Source of the DNA: Notospermus geniculatus
Lineage: Eukaryota; Nemertea; Pilidiophora; Heteronemertea; Lineidae
DNA: 64,000 bases
Reading direction: 5' to 3'
Assembly: GCA_002633025.1 (NCBI GenBank)
Contig: NMRB01000346.1
Span: 339,705 to 403,704, forward strand
This document shows positions 11,501 through 21,224 of the stretch, piece after piece. A program made the translations under genes and the position numbers. The notes under the pieces were generated by a model. The model was not told where the DNA came from. It made no database searches and worked only from the letters and a program-made list of their open reading frames with translations. The first letter of the stretch is position 1. Each line of letters starts with the position of its first letter.

Positions 11501-13385
11501 CCGAAGTCATACTGTAGAAAATCTATGAATATTATGGGGTTTATTAGTTTTTCAGCAGAAAACCTTGTTCGAAATCAAGGTATGAATCGCAGAAATGGCT
11601 GGTGATTACCCCCGGACGGGTAGAGGTGGTGCCGATTCTAGGACGTTTGCCCCCTCGACATTCCACCCCCTCCCGATATTTGCCTCTGGAATTTTGCCCG
11701 CCGGACAAAACCCTCTGGGGAGAGGCCCCCAGGACATGTACCCCCTGACATACCCCGGACATGAGGGCAGAAGTCCAACGGGGGCATCAAATGTCCAGGA
11801 ATAGATGTCCAGTGGCAGATCTCTTAGGGGCAGAAGTCCTACGGAGGGGGGGGGTAAATGCTAGGGGGCAATGTCTGGGGGAAATGCCAGTGGTAATGTC
11901 GGGGGGTCCTGCTGGTGGTGCCGTAGGAAGTACATGTATGCCTAGGCCTAGTTTATGAAGTAGGCTACTGCCGTAGAAATCCCGGTAGGTATGGCTAAGC
12001 GGGTTTTTCAGCAGAAGATCTTCGAAGTGAGGGTTCCTAAGGTTGGGGGGGGGGGGAGAAATCATGGGCAGTTGTCAGGAGGGGAAGTGTCCTGATACCG
12101 CCCATGCAATGCAACGATGTGGCGATGAGACGATGGCCGAAGACAGGTGTAGGGTGTTTCCCGGCTCCCGCGGAATTGGTGCGGATGGTTTACCAGCGCA
12201 ATAAAAAAAGATGGTGGCATTAGCATGATTAGTGCAGAAAAGCCTTAGGCCTAAGTCGCAAAAATTTATCGCGAACGTGGAGGTGATAAATTATAATTTG
12301 TACATGAGTTGAAAGAGGACTATGTAATAAAGGAAAATGGTATATTTCTAGGCGAGTCGATGTCGGCAGATGGGAGCTATCCGCACACAAACACCACCAT
12401 CACATTCCTTAAATTATAGTAGGATGCGGGCTTTCCCTTGTCAAACTGTCTCAGAGATCTGAAACTGCCGTTTCTCTTCTCAGTTGTGTTGTCTTTAGAT
12501 CACGCATGACGTTCCCAAAATCATTTCTTTAGGATGAGTCGTAGAGAACCGCCCTTTCGACGGCATATCGAAAACGTGTCCGCAGCCCCATCAAAATGTC
12601 AAAAAAGAAATCTCTTAAGTGCAGTCATACGTGAAAATGAGCAGCTTTCCAAGGGATGTTTACTCAATCAAAATTGAAGGCGAGACCAAAAACGCCTGCA
12701 TTTTAGCGAAGTCAAACACCTGTTAGAGGCGGTGCTTTCAAAAACTTGGAACCAAGTGAGAAAACGAAACGGAGATGAGTATTTCAAGTTATGCTAACGC
12801 AAATGTATCTCGAGTGTTGCTTCACTTTATCTAAAGTTTTCTTATGGAAAGCTCATCTTGGCTCAGTCACTTCATGTGTGGTACAAGAACACTTTTTATG
12901 TGAGGTTGGAGAACCGTTTTAAGTCGAGTCTTGAGCAAGAGAAGGTCGAAATCAATGACATCCAAAGAGCAGTGTCTGATCAAGCACACGTGCGTGCGCT
13001 TATTTTAGATGGTTGCTGCCCGAAGCCTTGAACTTGCTGACCGACCTTGTCTACGAGAGATTGTCAATTTCCACACTTTAAATTCTCTCTCATGTTTCGA
13101 ACATTGTCGGCAAATTAGCCTTTCCATGTGCTACACGCCAGTTTTTCTCTTATGATATGAAGTTAATGCTATATTTCATGCTTCGATCCCGACCTGATGA
13201 TATATTTGTTAAAGATAACACTCACAGGTGGCTCATATTTATATCTTTCAGATAAACAAGCCGGGAAGCGCCGCAACCCGCAGTACCCCACTCAGAGCCC
13301 CGGCGTGGTGGCCATCATCTACGGAAGAAGCAAAAAGATTCGTATCTCCCGACCAATCATATGCGTTGGTTTACCCACCAGATAA
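8396..13385 (+). CDS. Duplicated gene, copy A: 3' exons of a probable secreted protein, truncated last exon
   Basis: The exons 8396-8581, 8765-9055 and 13252-13385 join with matching phase 1 borders throughout. The first encodes a cysteine-containing module (KCKAIDFIENEQYIMLL, then a D-G-Y stretch ending FGFCG). It reminds me of the OB-fold NTR or NtA-like modules of netrin-family and glial growth factor proteins, but the family is not secure. The second is basic and charged (RPTRRPGRRGKGKNRDRQDD). In copy A the third exon runs into the duplication junction after IIYGR, reads SKKIRISRPIICVGLPTR and stops, so it lacks the hydrophobic tail of copy B. The N-terminal exons are not identified and may lie left of the window. 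Unless read-through splicing into copy B occurs, the product would be secreted rather than anchored. Confidence 0.6.
8765..9055 (+). CDS. Copy A exon b, basic charged linker
   Basis: The acceptor is tttcgtttcag and the donor is ACACAA before gtgagt. Phase 1 at both ends gives 96 codons. It starts QKESSYVDCPN and carries a proline, arginine and lysine-rich run followed by an acidic and basic stretch, which looks like an extracellular linker or heparin-binding segment. The function is unknown. Confidence 0.65.
10268..10474. mobile_element. Palindromic MITE, hAT-like, present only in unit A
   Basis: The element begins CACAGGGACTTGAGGC and ends with its reverse complement. It is nearly a perfect foldback, with a central turn at agaatttttct. 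It is flanked by atcaaacc (10260-10267) and atctaacc (10475-10482), an 8-bp target duplication with one mismatch. Unit B has a single atcaaacc at 22895-22902, the empty site. An 8-bp duplication and a CA-GGG-type end suggest the hAT superfamily. Confidence 0.85.
11385..12421. mobile_element. 1-kb insertion with target duplication, unit A only
   Basis: Unit B reads straight through at about 23800, whereas unit A has 1.0 kb extra between aaattagagta (11374-11384) and aaattatagta (12411-12421), an 11-bp direct repeat with one mismatch. The inside is strongly G/C-skewed (many ccccc and ggggg runs, including 12 G at 12045-12056), repeats a tttttcagcagaa word near 11550 and 12004, and lacks a clear protein. 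It is probably a transposed or retroposed element of unknown class. Confidence 0.7.
13252..13385 (+). CDS. Copy A last exon, cut by the duplication junction
   Basis: The acceptor is atatctttcag. The exon matches copy B for its first 77 bases (NKQAGKRRNPQYPT through IIYGR). At 13328-13330 it switches to sequence homologous to position 448 and adds 18 unrelated residues before TAA. The last exon is therefore a chimera created by the junction. Confidence 0.65.
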
Positions 13386-15986
13386 GTGCGCGCGCACAAA
13401 ATCTCCGTAGAAACCAAGAGGGCGGGAGGGGGCGTTGAAACGATGATTTCGTCAATTTCACATCGGTTAAATGATGTTCGCCGTGTCATTACTGCCACTC
13501 TGTGAAACCGTCAGCGGCGAGTGGCAGTCAATCATTGGATTTGGAACCAATCTTTGATCGGGATTTGCAGTCAGCGTCTTTACAATTTTCACGTTAAAGT
13601 GGTCCTGAACCGCCGCACTGGCTTCTTATGTGAAACATATGGTATGAACGAGTTGTCATGACGTATACGCAACTCCGGCAGGTCCACCCAATGCTTGACT
13701 TCGGTCAAACTTTACCTCACAAACACTGGCCTTTCCACACCATTTCAAACATTATGCTTTACGAGCTGTTCTGTCATGTCTGTTTTGGTCCTTATCGTGT
13801 GCTAATCTGTGTTGGTCACAAAACTCGTTTCTCCGCCCGGGATTTTCTCACAGTCTGGCCAACATCAAAAATGGTGTTGATGAAGGAGGTACTGTTTTAT
13901 CATGTTTATCGAAACATGTTTTTGCCGTATCAAGGCCAGGGTGTTTGTAATTTGTCATCGTAATCTCTTACAAAGTAGCAACATTGATTGTGCTCTTATA
14001 AAAAAGAATTAATCACATGAACTTTCGCCACATCTTCAAATAAAGAAAAAAAAGTCATATGTTTATTATTTGGAGGTCATTCCCACGGCCCTTTTGGGGC
14101 ATAATCCTCGTTTTTTGCAGTTGGTTATCATGTCTTCAAAATCTTGGTGTAAAATTTCAGTTCTTTCCGTGCCTAATTTGCCGTTATCTCCAAGGTTACT
14201 GGTAAAGTCACCACATAGAGTGTCGTGGATGTCATCGCCAAAGATGAGAGAAGAAAAAGTGCATTCTGTGTAACTAACGGCCTCAAGTTAAGCAATGATC
14301 CGTCTTTCTGTAATACCGCAGATTTCTGACGTTACCAAGGCAAACTATGGCAGGGTAGAATGTCCGTGGCCATTGTTTGTAAAATGGGTCCGTTCAGAGT
14401 AGCACAGCAGATTGTAGCAAAGGTTAGGCCTACCTCAACAGGCGTCACGGTTTCACACTGTTTCTGTGGCTATGTTTTCGTTCTCTAAGCCACTTCCCCT
14501 GGAGAAGGATTTTCTGAATAAACAAGCGAGATCTTGGCTATTATTGTAGCGAAATTACTTCAATTCAAAGCAAACTTGCAGTTTTTGCGTGTTGATGAAA
14601 TAGTTTTAGTTTTTTTTTGCATAACGATATTTTGACCTGTTTTGACTGAGCCAGTAACAGTAACATGGCAATCTCACCGGACGTTGATCATTTTTGCGAG
14701 AGGGACTTTCCACGCCACGCTGTAGCCATGAAACATCGCGTCGGCGCTAAAAAAACTTTTGTTGGTCATTTATTAGTTGGTAGATAATGTAGCGTTTATT
14801 AGCCCACCTATCATGCTGTTTACAACAAAGCTAACGTCTGGATTGCCTGAACCTCCTGGCCTCCATTCCTTCACACCGAATGAAAGAATTATGTTCCAGA
14901 ACGGAACGCGTTTTGTTTGTGTTTATCTACCCAATAAATTTTTGGTGGCCCTGTAAAAACTGATTAGATATGACCCAAATGCCACTGTCGCATCCACCAT
15001 TTTTTTGCCGGCAGAAACTTTATCCGTTACAGTTGCTAAGCGCCAGGCCATGCCCAGCTTGAGGCGTATCTTCCAAATCCCACAAGTCAGTGTGGCCACG
15101 GTCAGCAGGTACAGCAAGGATTTCATACGAATCCTTCAAAATCTGTATAAGTTGGTGAACGCGGTAGATGTAGCTATCTAACATAACCAGAGATGCTTTG
15201 TAGCTGTATAAGCTAATTGCTGCTTCCTGCCATGGCATGTTACTTTGTGTTACATTTCCCTAAAAAATAGCCAAAAAATAACTTTGTTTAATCGAAAATG
15301 AAGGTTGGTATGTTTCCACTCAAATTGTTTCTTGCAGAAGAAATGCACATAGCAGAAGTAGGCATACACACCGTCTAGGTATAGGCATTTTTTACATAAT
15401 GTTTACCGCCGGTGTAGGCCTAAGTTGTTTTTCGATGGACAGGTAACCTTTTGTTCATGTGAATAATGTGTAATAAATAAAACCTTCATGATGACATACA
15501 ACAAGCAACGCTTTTTCGAAGGAAGATGAACTCTGGTGTCTGCTGCTCGATTTTGTAAGTTGGAACGAATCCCAGATTGTGACAATCAATCTATTGTATG
15601 TCCTCGAGGAGTATCTTCGGTACTCAACTTACAACAAGGAAGCTCTTCCGAAGTTTCCACAAGTGATAAATATTTACCCCAATCAAGATTATTATCACGA
15701 AATCTCAATCCACAGTTTAGAGAAACCTGTCGACGATTGTTGTAAATTTCATGAGGAAAGGGTCGGTTGTTTACGAGTACGACCCTGGGACCTGGAGCTT
15801 CCGTCTTTCTTATATTTGATACATGGTCAAAGGTCAAAAAGGTCGATGAGAACGCCGACTCCAAGATAAGAAACGGATGTTGGTGCCATAGGTCGTCACC
15901 CAAACTTCGCCACTTTTGGGAGAAGTATGAATACACTTGAAGGTTGCTTATCCTCCACTTTTATGGTGTCCTTAGATTGAATTAAT

Positions 15987-16103
15987 GGTCCGTATTCTAG
16001 AAGCTTCCTTAAGTGTAAGGTCGACCTTTAACTATTGTTTGCAGGGTAGAATACAAACGATTAAGGTCGACCTTACACTTAAGGAATCTTCTAGAATACG
16101 GCC
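15987..16103. mobile_element. 117-bp foldback MITE, unit B only
   Basis: The ends GGTCCGTATTCTAGAAG and its near-perfect reverse complement enclose arms of about 50 bp (including cttaagtgtaaggtcgacc) around a short loop. Unit A reads without it near 3120. Confidence 0.85.
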
Positions 16104-16139
16104 CCAAGTCAACAACAAAACGATATTAAACATCGAATG

Positions 16140-16299
16140 CAGGTGTGACAGGGATCAAAGTCCCCCTGGAATCAAAGTCCGGTCTATTGTTCAGCGAGGG
16201 ATTAGAATAATGGCTATGGAGACCATGACCATTTGAATATAACCGTACAATAGCGGACCTGCATTCCTAAGATAAAGACGTTGATTCCTTTCACACCTG
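16140..16299. mobile_element. 160-bp TIR element, unit B only
   Basis: The inverted ends CAGGTGTGACAGGGATCAAA and CAGGTGTGAAAGGAATCAAC face each other. Unit A has the uninterrupted word gaatgcaggtgatgaaag near 3155, an empty site or a clean excision. The superfamily is not assigned. Confidence 0.8.
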
Positions 16300-17527
16300 A
16301 TGAAAGCGGAAAACGTCTCCTAAAATCCGGGGGAGGTATTTATTGTTCTTGTGGTGGATGAAGCCTTTGTATCGTTGAGCCTGACCATAACCGTTGCCAA
16401 GGCATAGGTGTATGGATCCCCTAGAGTACCGCGATATGGCTGACCCCGACCATAACCGTTCGCCTGATCTTATCCTAACCCTAACACCCGACCCTCCTCG
16501 CACTTTTAGGCCTGTTTTTCAACAGTAACCCTCCATTCTCGTTCAAAGCATCCCGTACTCATCACCAAAAAGGTCGTGACCAAATTCCTGAGATCGCACT
16601 CAATGACGTCACTAGTGCCTACCTGCCGAATCTAAAGACGAGCAAGTGCATAATGCTTACTCAGTACGAAATACAACCGTCGGGCAGGTGTCTTGGATAT
16701 CAAATCTATCCATCCTTGTTTATAACAAAAACCCATCATCTCCCTCTCGTGCTGACGAATAAGTGGAAGATATTTTGTTTGAAATCATATATAGTGCCGC
16801 TTAATATCTCTGGCGTCGCTGAAGAGGTTCCTGGCACCAGCAATGCGACGCGGATGTCGGCGAAGTGATTTTGAAGAGAAATATTCTGGCTTCCGTCAGA
16901 CCGTAATGATGCAGTACGTGCATCTTGTCACTTGGGGCTGTAATCGGCCCGCCCACAGTGCACGACATCCTTCTCGTGGCCATAATCTCCAGGCTTTGGA
17001 AACACTTTGGCGCTCAAAGTGTCGGAGTCTTACAACCCCCTGACGGTACGGCGTCTGTCGCGTTTGCTATCACAGGTGCAAAGCATTTCTCGCACGCGCG
17101 GCGAAGGCGCTTTCTGCAGGCAGATCTTCACCGAGTTATCATTGTCACCATTGGGTTTATCAGCAAAATTTAGAGATAAAAGAAGATGAAAGTGTTAAAA
17201 ATTAGTGATTATCAGGCGATGATTGGAATGATATGGCATGTTTGCTTAACGACAGACGAAATTACACCTGTGCTCGATTTAATCAAGTCGAGAAAATTTA
17301 ACGATAATGCTCAGGTGTATGACACGTCACGTACTTCCAGCCTGCTGCTGAGAGTCAAGTAATTCGTAAATCTTTACGGCACTTCTTTGTCCATTATACA
17401 GAGTTCTCCACTGTGATATGGCAGGTATCAACACAATCTTGACCACAAACACGTGGTGAGTGTGTTGAATTACGCAGGAGTCCCACAGGGCTCAGTCTTT
17501 TGACCATTACTTAATACTATTAACACA

Positions 17528-17770
17528 AGCCGTGGTTACACTACATAGAAATTCCCGGGTTTTTGACATCCGTGTCTAGCCCGGCTCTGAAAAAATCCCT
17601 CCTGAGGCCCGGTGCCCGTCAACACTACTCAAATTTTGTGACGGGGACCTAAATTAGGCCCTCCAAAAACCGTTGGAGCTCGGAGGGGATTATTACACCG
17701 CGTTTTTAACAGGTGTGGACAGAAAAAAACCGGGTTCGACACGGGTTTTTTATGTAGTGTAACAAGGGCT
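17528..17770. mobile_element. 243-bp TIR element, unit B only
   Basis: The left end agccgtggttacactacata pairs with a right end whose complement reads agcccttgttacactacata. The interior has further complementarity (cccgggttt with aaaccgggt). Unit A lacks it at about 4467. Confidence 0.8.
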
Positions 17771-20261
17771 ATAAATCAGGGCTTGTCTAACGATGGATAG
17801 GCCTATACCTTTTTGTTCGTATTTGCTGGGTTTCCGTAACAACATGGAGTGCGCCAGCAGAACAATAAGCCAGCGTAAAAAGCAGGTCTAACATGACATA
17901 CCTAAAGGCAGAAGGATTGCCGAATACAAAAATATTAATGGATGTTTCTTTGACATTGTTACTAGTGCCATCTTGGCTGATACTCTTTCTGTGGACTACC
18001 CTGCAGTGCAGACATTTCAGCACTCCCACCGACAGCAAAAGAACGTACACAAAACCCTGCTTGTCAATAAAGAACAGAACACTGATTCTTAGCCCAGGCT
18101 TATACTGGATGTAAAGTACTATAGTATACCCAGGGAAGGAAAGGGGAAGGCAAGCCAAAGTAACGTGTAATCGCCGAAGGGTCTGTTGTATTATTATATC
18201 TTCAGACACGTTCATGGCAGACGGCCAATCATTACCACACGGGTGGTGTAACAGTAAGGATCAGATGATATTTAGTTCTCTCTCTCATTTTTTGCCGAGT
18301 GAGTGGCCAATTATGCTAACTTTAACCTCTGAACGAACCCACAAATGTTCTGCCCTGTGTTGCGCCCAAATGTTGCGCCCGATGCAGCGAAAACTGCACG
18401 TTTGATGCTGGGCAAAGTGAAATTCAATTCTTACACTTTGTTAGCCAAACATGCAGCTAACGAATGACATGTTGCTGGTTCAACCTTCGCCACGGGAAGC
18501 TGGTGGCCATCGTTAATACGTCGGTGATGGGGTTCGTTCTACGCCAGGCCAAAACGGCATCAAGGAACTATTTGATCCGCGTAAGCGGAGTCTGGAGATT
18601 CTTTTACCAGTATTTCCATCTCAGTGGACACGCCTATTTGGTGGGCTGCTTTCTGCGTAATTGTTCGATACTATCTTGACGATAACCATATAACAGAGGG
18701 GAACCTGTTTCTACCTATGAGACATGGTAGTCCCGAACTCCAGCAGTTTTTTCTTCATTTCCATTGAGAAAAAAGATAGTTCAAAACCCGATCCGGGGTA
18801 CTCAAGATTCACTGGAGGGGGCCCAGTATATCTACCGCAGAAACCAAAGTCGATACCTTTGTCTTGTATTCACGATAAGATGGGTCAGGGGAGTTACAAG
18901 ATGGCGACGTATTTGGAAGAACTGGTTTCATCATTGACAGACAAGAAGCTGAATGGAAAACTTCCCTGAATCATCAATTCTATCGAGCAGGGAACTAAAC
19001 GTTTTCCTTGGAATGAGATATTCGACGGGCAGGTTGTTGACTCTGTGTGGGCAGTTTGTTAATGGAATGAGAAGGCGAGGCCGGAAAATTCCTGACTTGC
19101 ACGAAGCGATTTCTTCCTCGGAGAGAAGTATCCATGTAGGTTGCTGACTCTGTGGGCAGTTTTTCATGGAATGTTCAAATCTAGTTGCCATGACGTTAAC
19201 CTTCAGTAAAACCAGAACGAAGATGTTGGAAGCATTGATTTGGCCAATTCTTCCTGCGAACCTTTGAATAGCAAGGCACTTGCTGGGAGAACCATGCGGA
19301 TAAATCGGGGCAACGTGCCATCAATTTAACGGAATCTCAATGAAATGAACAGGAGAGACAAAAAATATCCCAATCAGGAATCACTTATCAAAATATTTAG
19401 CAGGTGTTTCCTCTTGGTTTGGTAGTAAATTTAGATCTTGGGTATCTTCTACTTGAAAGGTTTGTTCTTTTGGCATTTGTGGCTTGGTTTTAAGACTGTG
19501 GCTTCTGAATACATGGAAGATAAGGGAAGGAAGACATGGGAGATGCAGGACACCCAGACTGAGACTTTCGGTAACGCGTTCAGACGGCTGTGAGAATGGA
19601 CGTGGCAGTCAGTGTAGACTGTTCCCAGCACACCTTGCGGTGGCAGGGTAGGCCCAGCCAAGCGACGTATAGGCCTACTGCCAAGCATCNGTCTGGTTTG
19701 GTCCCTTTTCGTCTTCTTTGGATATCCAAGATTCCAGGAGAAGGCATGACAAATAAAAACACTGTGTGATAACAGGATGTGTGGATTTCAACCCACTTGT
19801 TTTCATTGCCACTGCTCTTGTCATGAAACACCACTTTGGCAAAGAGTTCAGCATAGACGCTTTGGCCAATGCTTTATAATCTCTCATAACTACATATCTC
19901 CAGCGGTTATTACCTTTATCCCTGGGCTATCTTACCACTCCATGTGCCACTTTTTCGAAACAAGTTGAAGAATACCCGTTCAAGTCGCACAACTCACTGG
20001 CGCCGTAAGTCATACAACTTGTTAACGCTGTACATTTGTTTTCACAATAAGTACGCGCGCTGACATTGATGTTTCACGAAAAATTCGAGCGAAAAACAAG
20101 ATAAAGAAATGTTTGAGATGTCTAGGTTTTTATTCGTAATGACTTTGAACCTTCGTTAAGTGATTCTGCTCGAAAGATATTCATCTAAGTGGTTTGATCG
20201 TCGAAAAACTTTTCCTAAGTATTGCTTTGCAAGAGCATTAGATGTTTCAACAGTGCTTTCT

Positions 20262-20433
20262 GGCAGCCATATTGGATTTCTGAATCTACACTGGCAGCCA
20301 TATTGGATTTCTGATCGTCACTGGCAGCCATATTGGATTTCTCAACGCACACTGGCAGCCATATTGGATTTCTGATCGTCACTGGCAGCCATGTTGGATT
20401 TCTGATCGTCAGTGGCAGTTATGTTGGATTTCA
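20262..20433. repeat. Minisatellite, six units of 28-31 bp (unit B)
   Basis: This is the counterpart of 7619-7790 at a constant offset of 12643, with the same six units and the same drift in the last two. Identity of a normally fast-changing array between copies that differ elsewhere by several percent is odd and is discussed in the findings. Confidence 0.85.
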
Positions 20434-21038
20434 CATGTACTGAACGATGCACTGGACTTGGGAACATGTGACATATCCTGAAGCCACTCGACTATTTCGA
20501 CATGGACAACGTTATCATACCTTGGTCGTTCGTATTCTTCATTTTAGGACATACAACATCAGATGAACCACTATAATGCGCAGTGATGCCTGAATCACAT
20601 GTCAATTGTTATTTTATGACATGTAAAGTGGGCAATTCTGACAGAAGTTTGGAATGTCGACATACGTGATGCACATCACCCATCACCAATAAACCATTAT
20701 TCTCTCTCTTGATTGCAGTAAAATCGGTTGTAAATATATTTTGGCCGATTAGCTTTCAATTAAGAGGTGATTGCCTCTAAGTGGATTGATTGGCATTTTT
20801 CAGGCCATGATAGGGGAAATACATCAGTCTGATCATCGCCCTGCTTAAATACAAAACTGCTTCAATGGAAAAAGCTACGGGCCCTATAGGTCCCTCGTCG
20901 TCCGATTCAAAGCTCCACACCAGAAACATACGCCTGTGCAGCAAATTTCCTTATAGGAATGGCCGATGTTTTTTTCTTTATATTTTCCTTTTTGAACGCC
21001 AACCCCTACATCATGAAGTCACTCTCTTGTCATTCCAG

Positions 21039-21224
21039 GTAACGTTCCCGGCAAGTGTAAAGCAATAGACTTCATCGAAAATGAACAGTACATTATGCTG
21101 CTCAGGGTTGACCGTCAGGGGCGCTATGTGCCAACTTTCGACCAAGAAGTGTTCTCAGCGGATACTTTTGACAGAATATTCGGATTCTGTGGTATAAGTG
21201 TGTCGCAACCTGCAGAAGAAGCAC
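21039..21224 (+). CDS. Copy B exon a, cysteine-rich OB-fold-like module
   Basis: It has the same splice borders and sequence as copy A exon a. It is a phase 1-1 symmetrical exon of 186 bases, so it could be skipped, or spliced after copy A exons, without a frame change. Confidence 0.65.

Larger units (their letters stand above)
9056..13251. other. Copy A intron between exon b and the last exon
   Basis: The intron is about 4.2 kb and no further exon was recognised. It holds a 207-bp palindromic element (10268-10474) and an insertion of about 1.0 kb (11385-12421), both absent from copy B. Open frames at 9471-9686 and 9855-10154 are shared with B but have no domain support. Confidence 0.5.
448..13328. 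repeat. Tandem duplication unit A, about 12.9 kb
   Basis: Everything from the gcaaaaagattcg word at 448 recurs in the same order and orientation from 13330. Matching landmarks include 1213 with 14070, 2602 with 15586, 6129 with 19449, 7134 with 19777, 8396 with 21039 and 10865 with 23285. The offset changes with indels, from about 12.88 kb at the left to about 12.42 kb at the right. Divergence is a few percent with many indels over about 0.45-5.9 kb, near zero over about 5.9-9.7 kb apart from a large deletion in B, and low again afterwards. Unit A ends inside a coding exon at 13328. Confidence 0.95.
13386..21038. other. Unit B upstream region, no exon recognised
   Basis: This corresponds to A 500-8395. 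A 142-codon open frame on the minus strand (17787-18215) and a plus frame at 15579-15869 occur, but both are broken or shortened in unit A, so I do not call them. It contains three B-specific elements, the n at 19690 and the minisatellite at 20262-20433. Confidence 0.5.

Noticed and set aside
15579-15869. Plus-strand frame containing KFPQVINIYPNQDYYHE, present in both units
   Set aside because: Mostly conserved in frame, but no domain, no splice sites and a 28-base non-triplet insertion upstream in A. Left uncalled.
17787-18215. 142-codon minus-strand frame in unit B
   Set aside because: The homologous part of unit A is frameshifted by a 2-base indel and shortened, so it is not under coding constraint.
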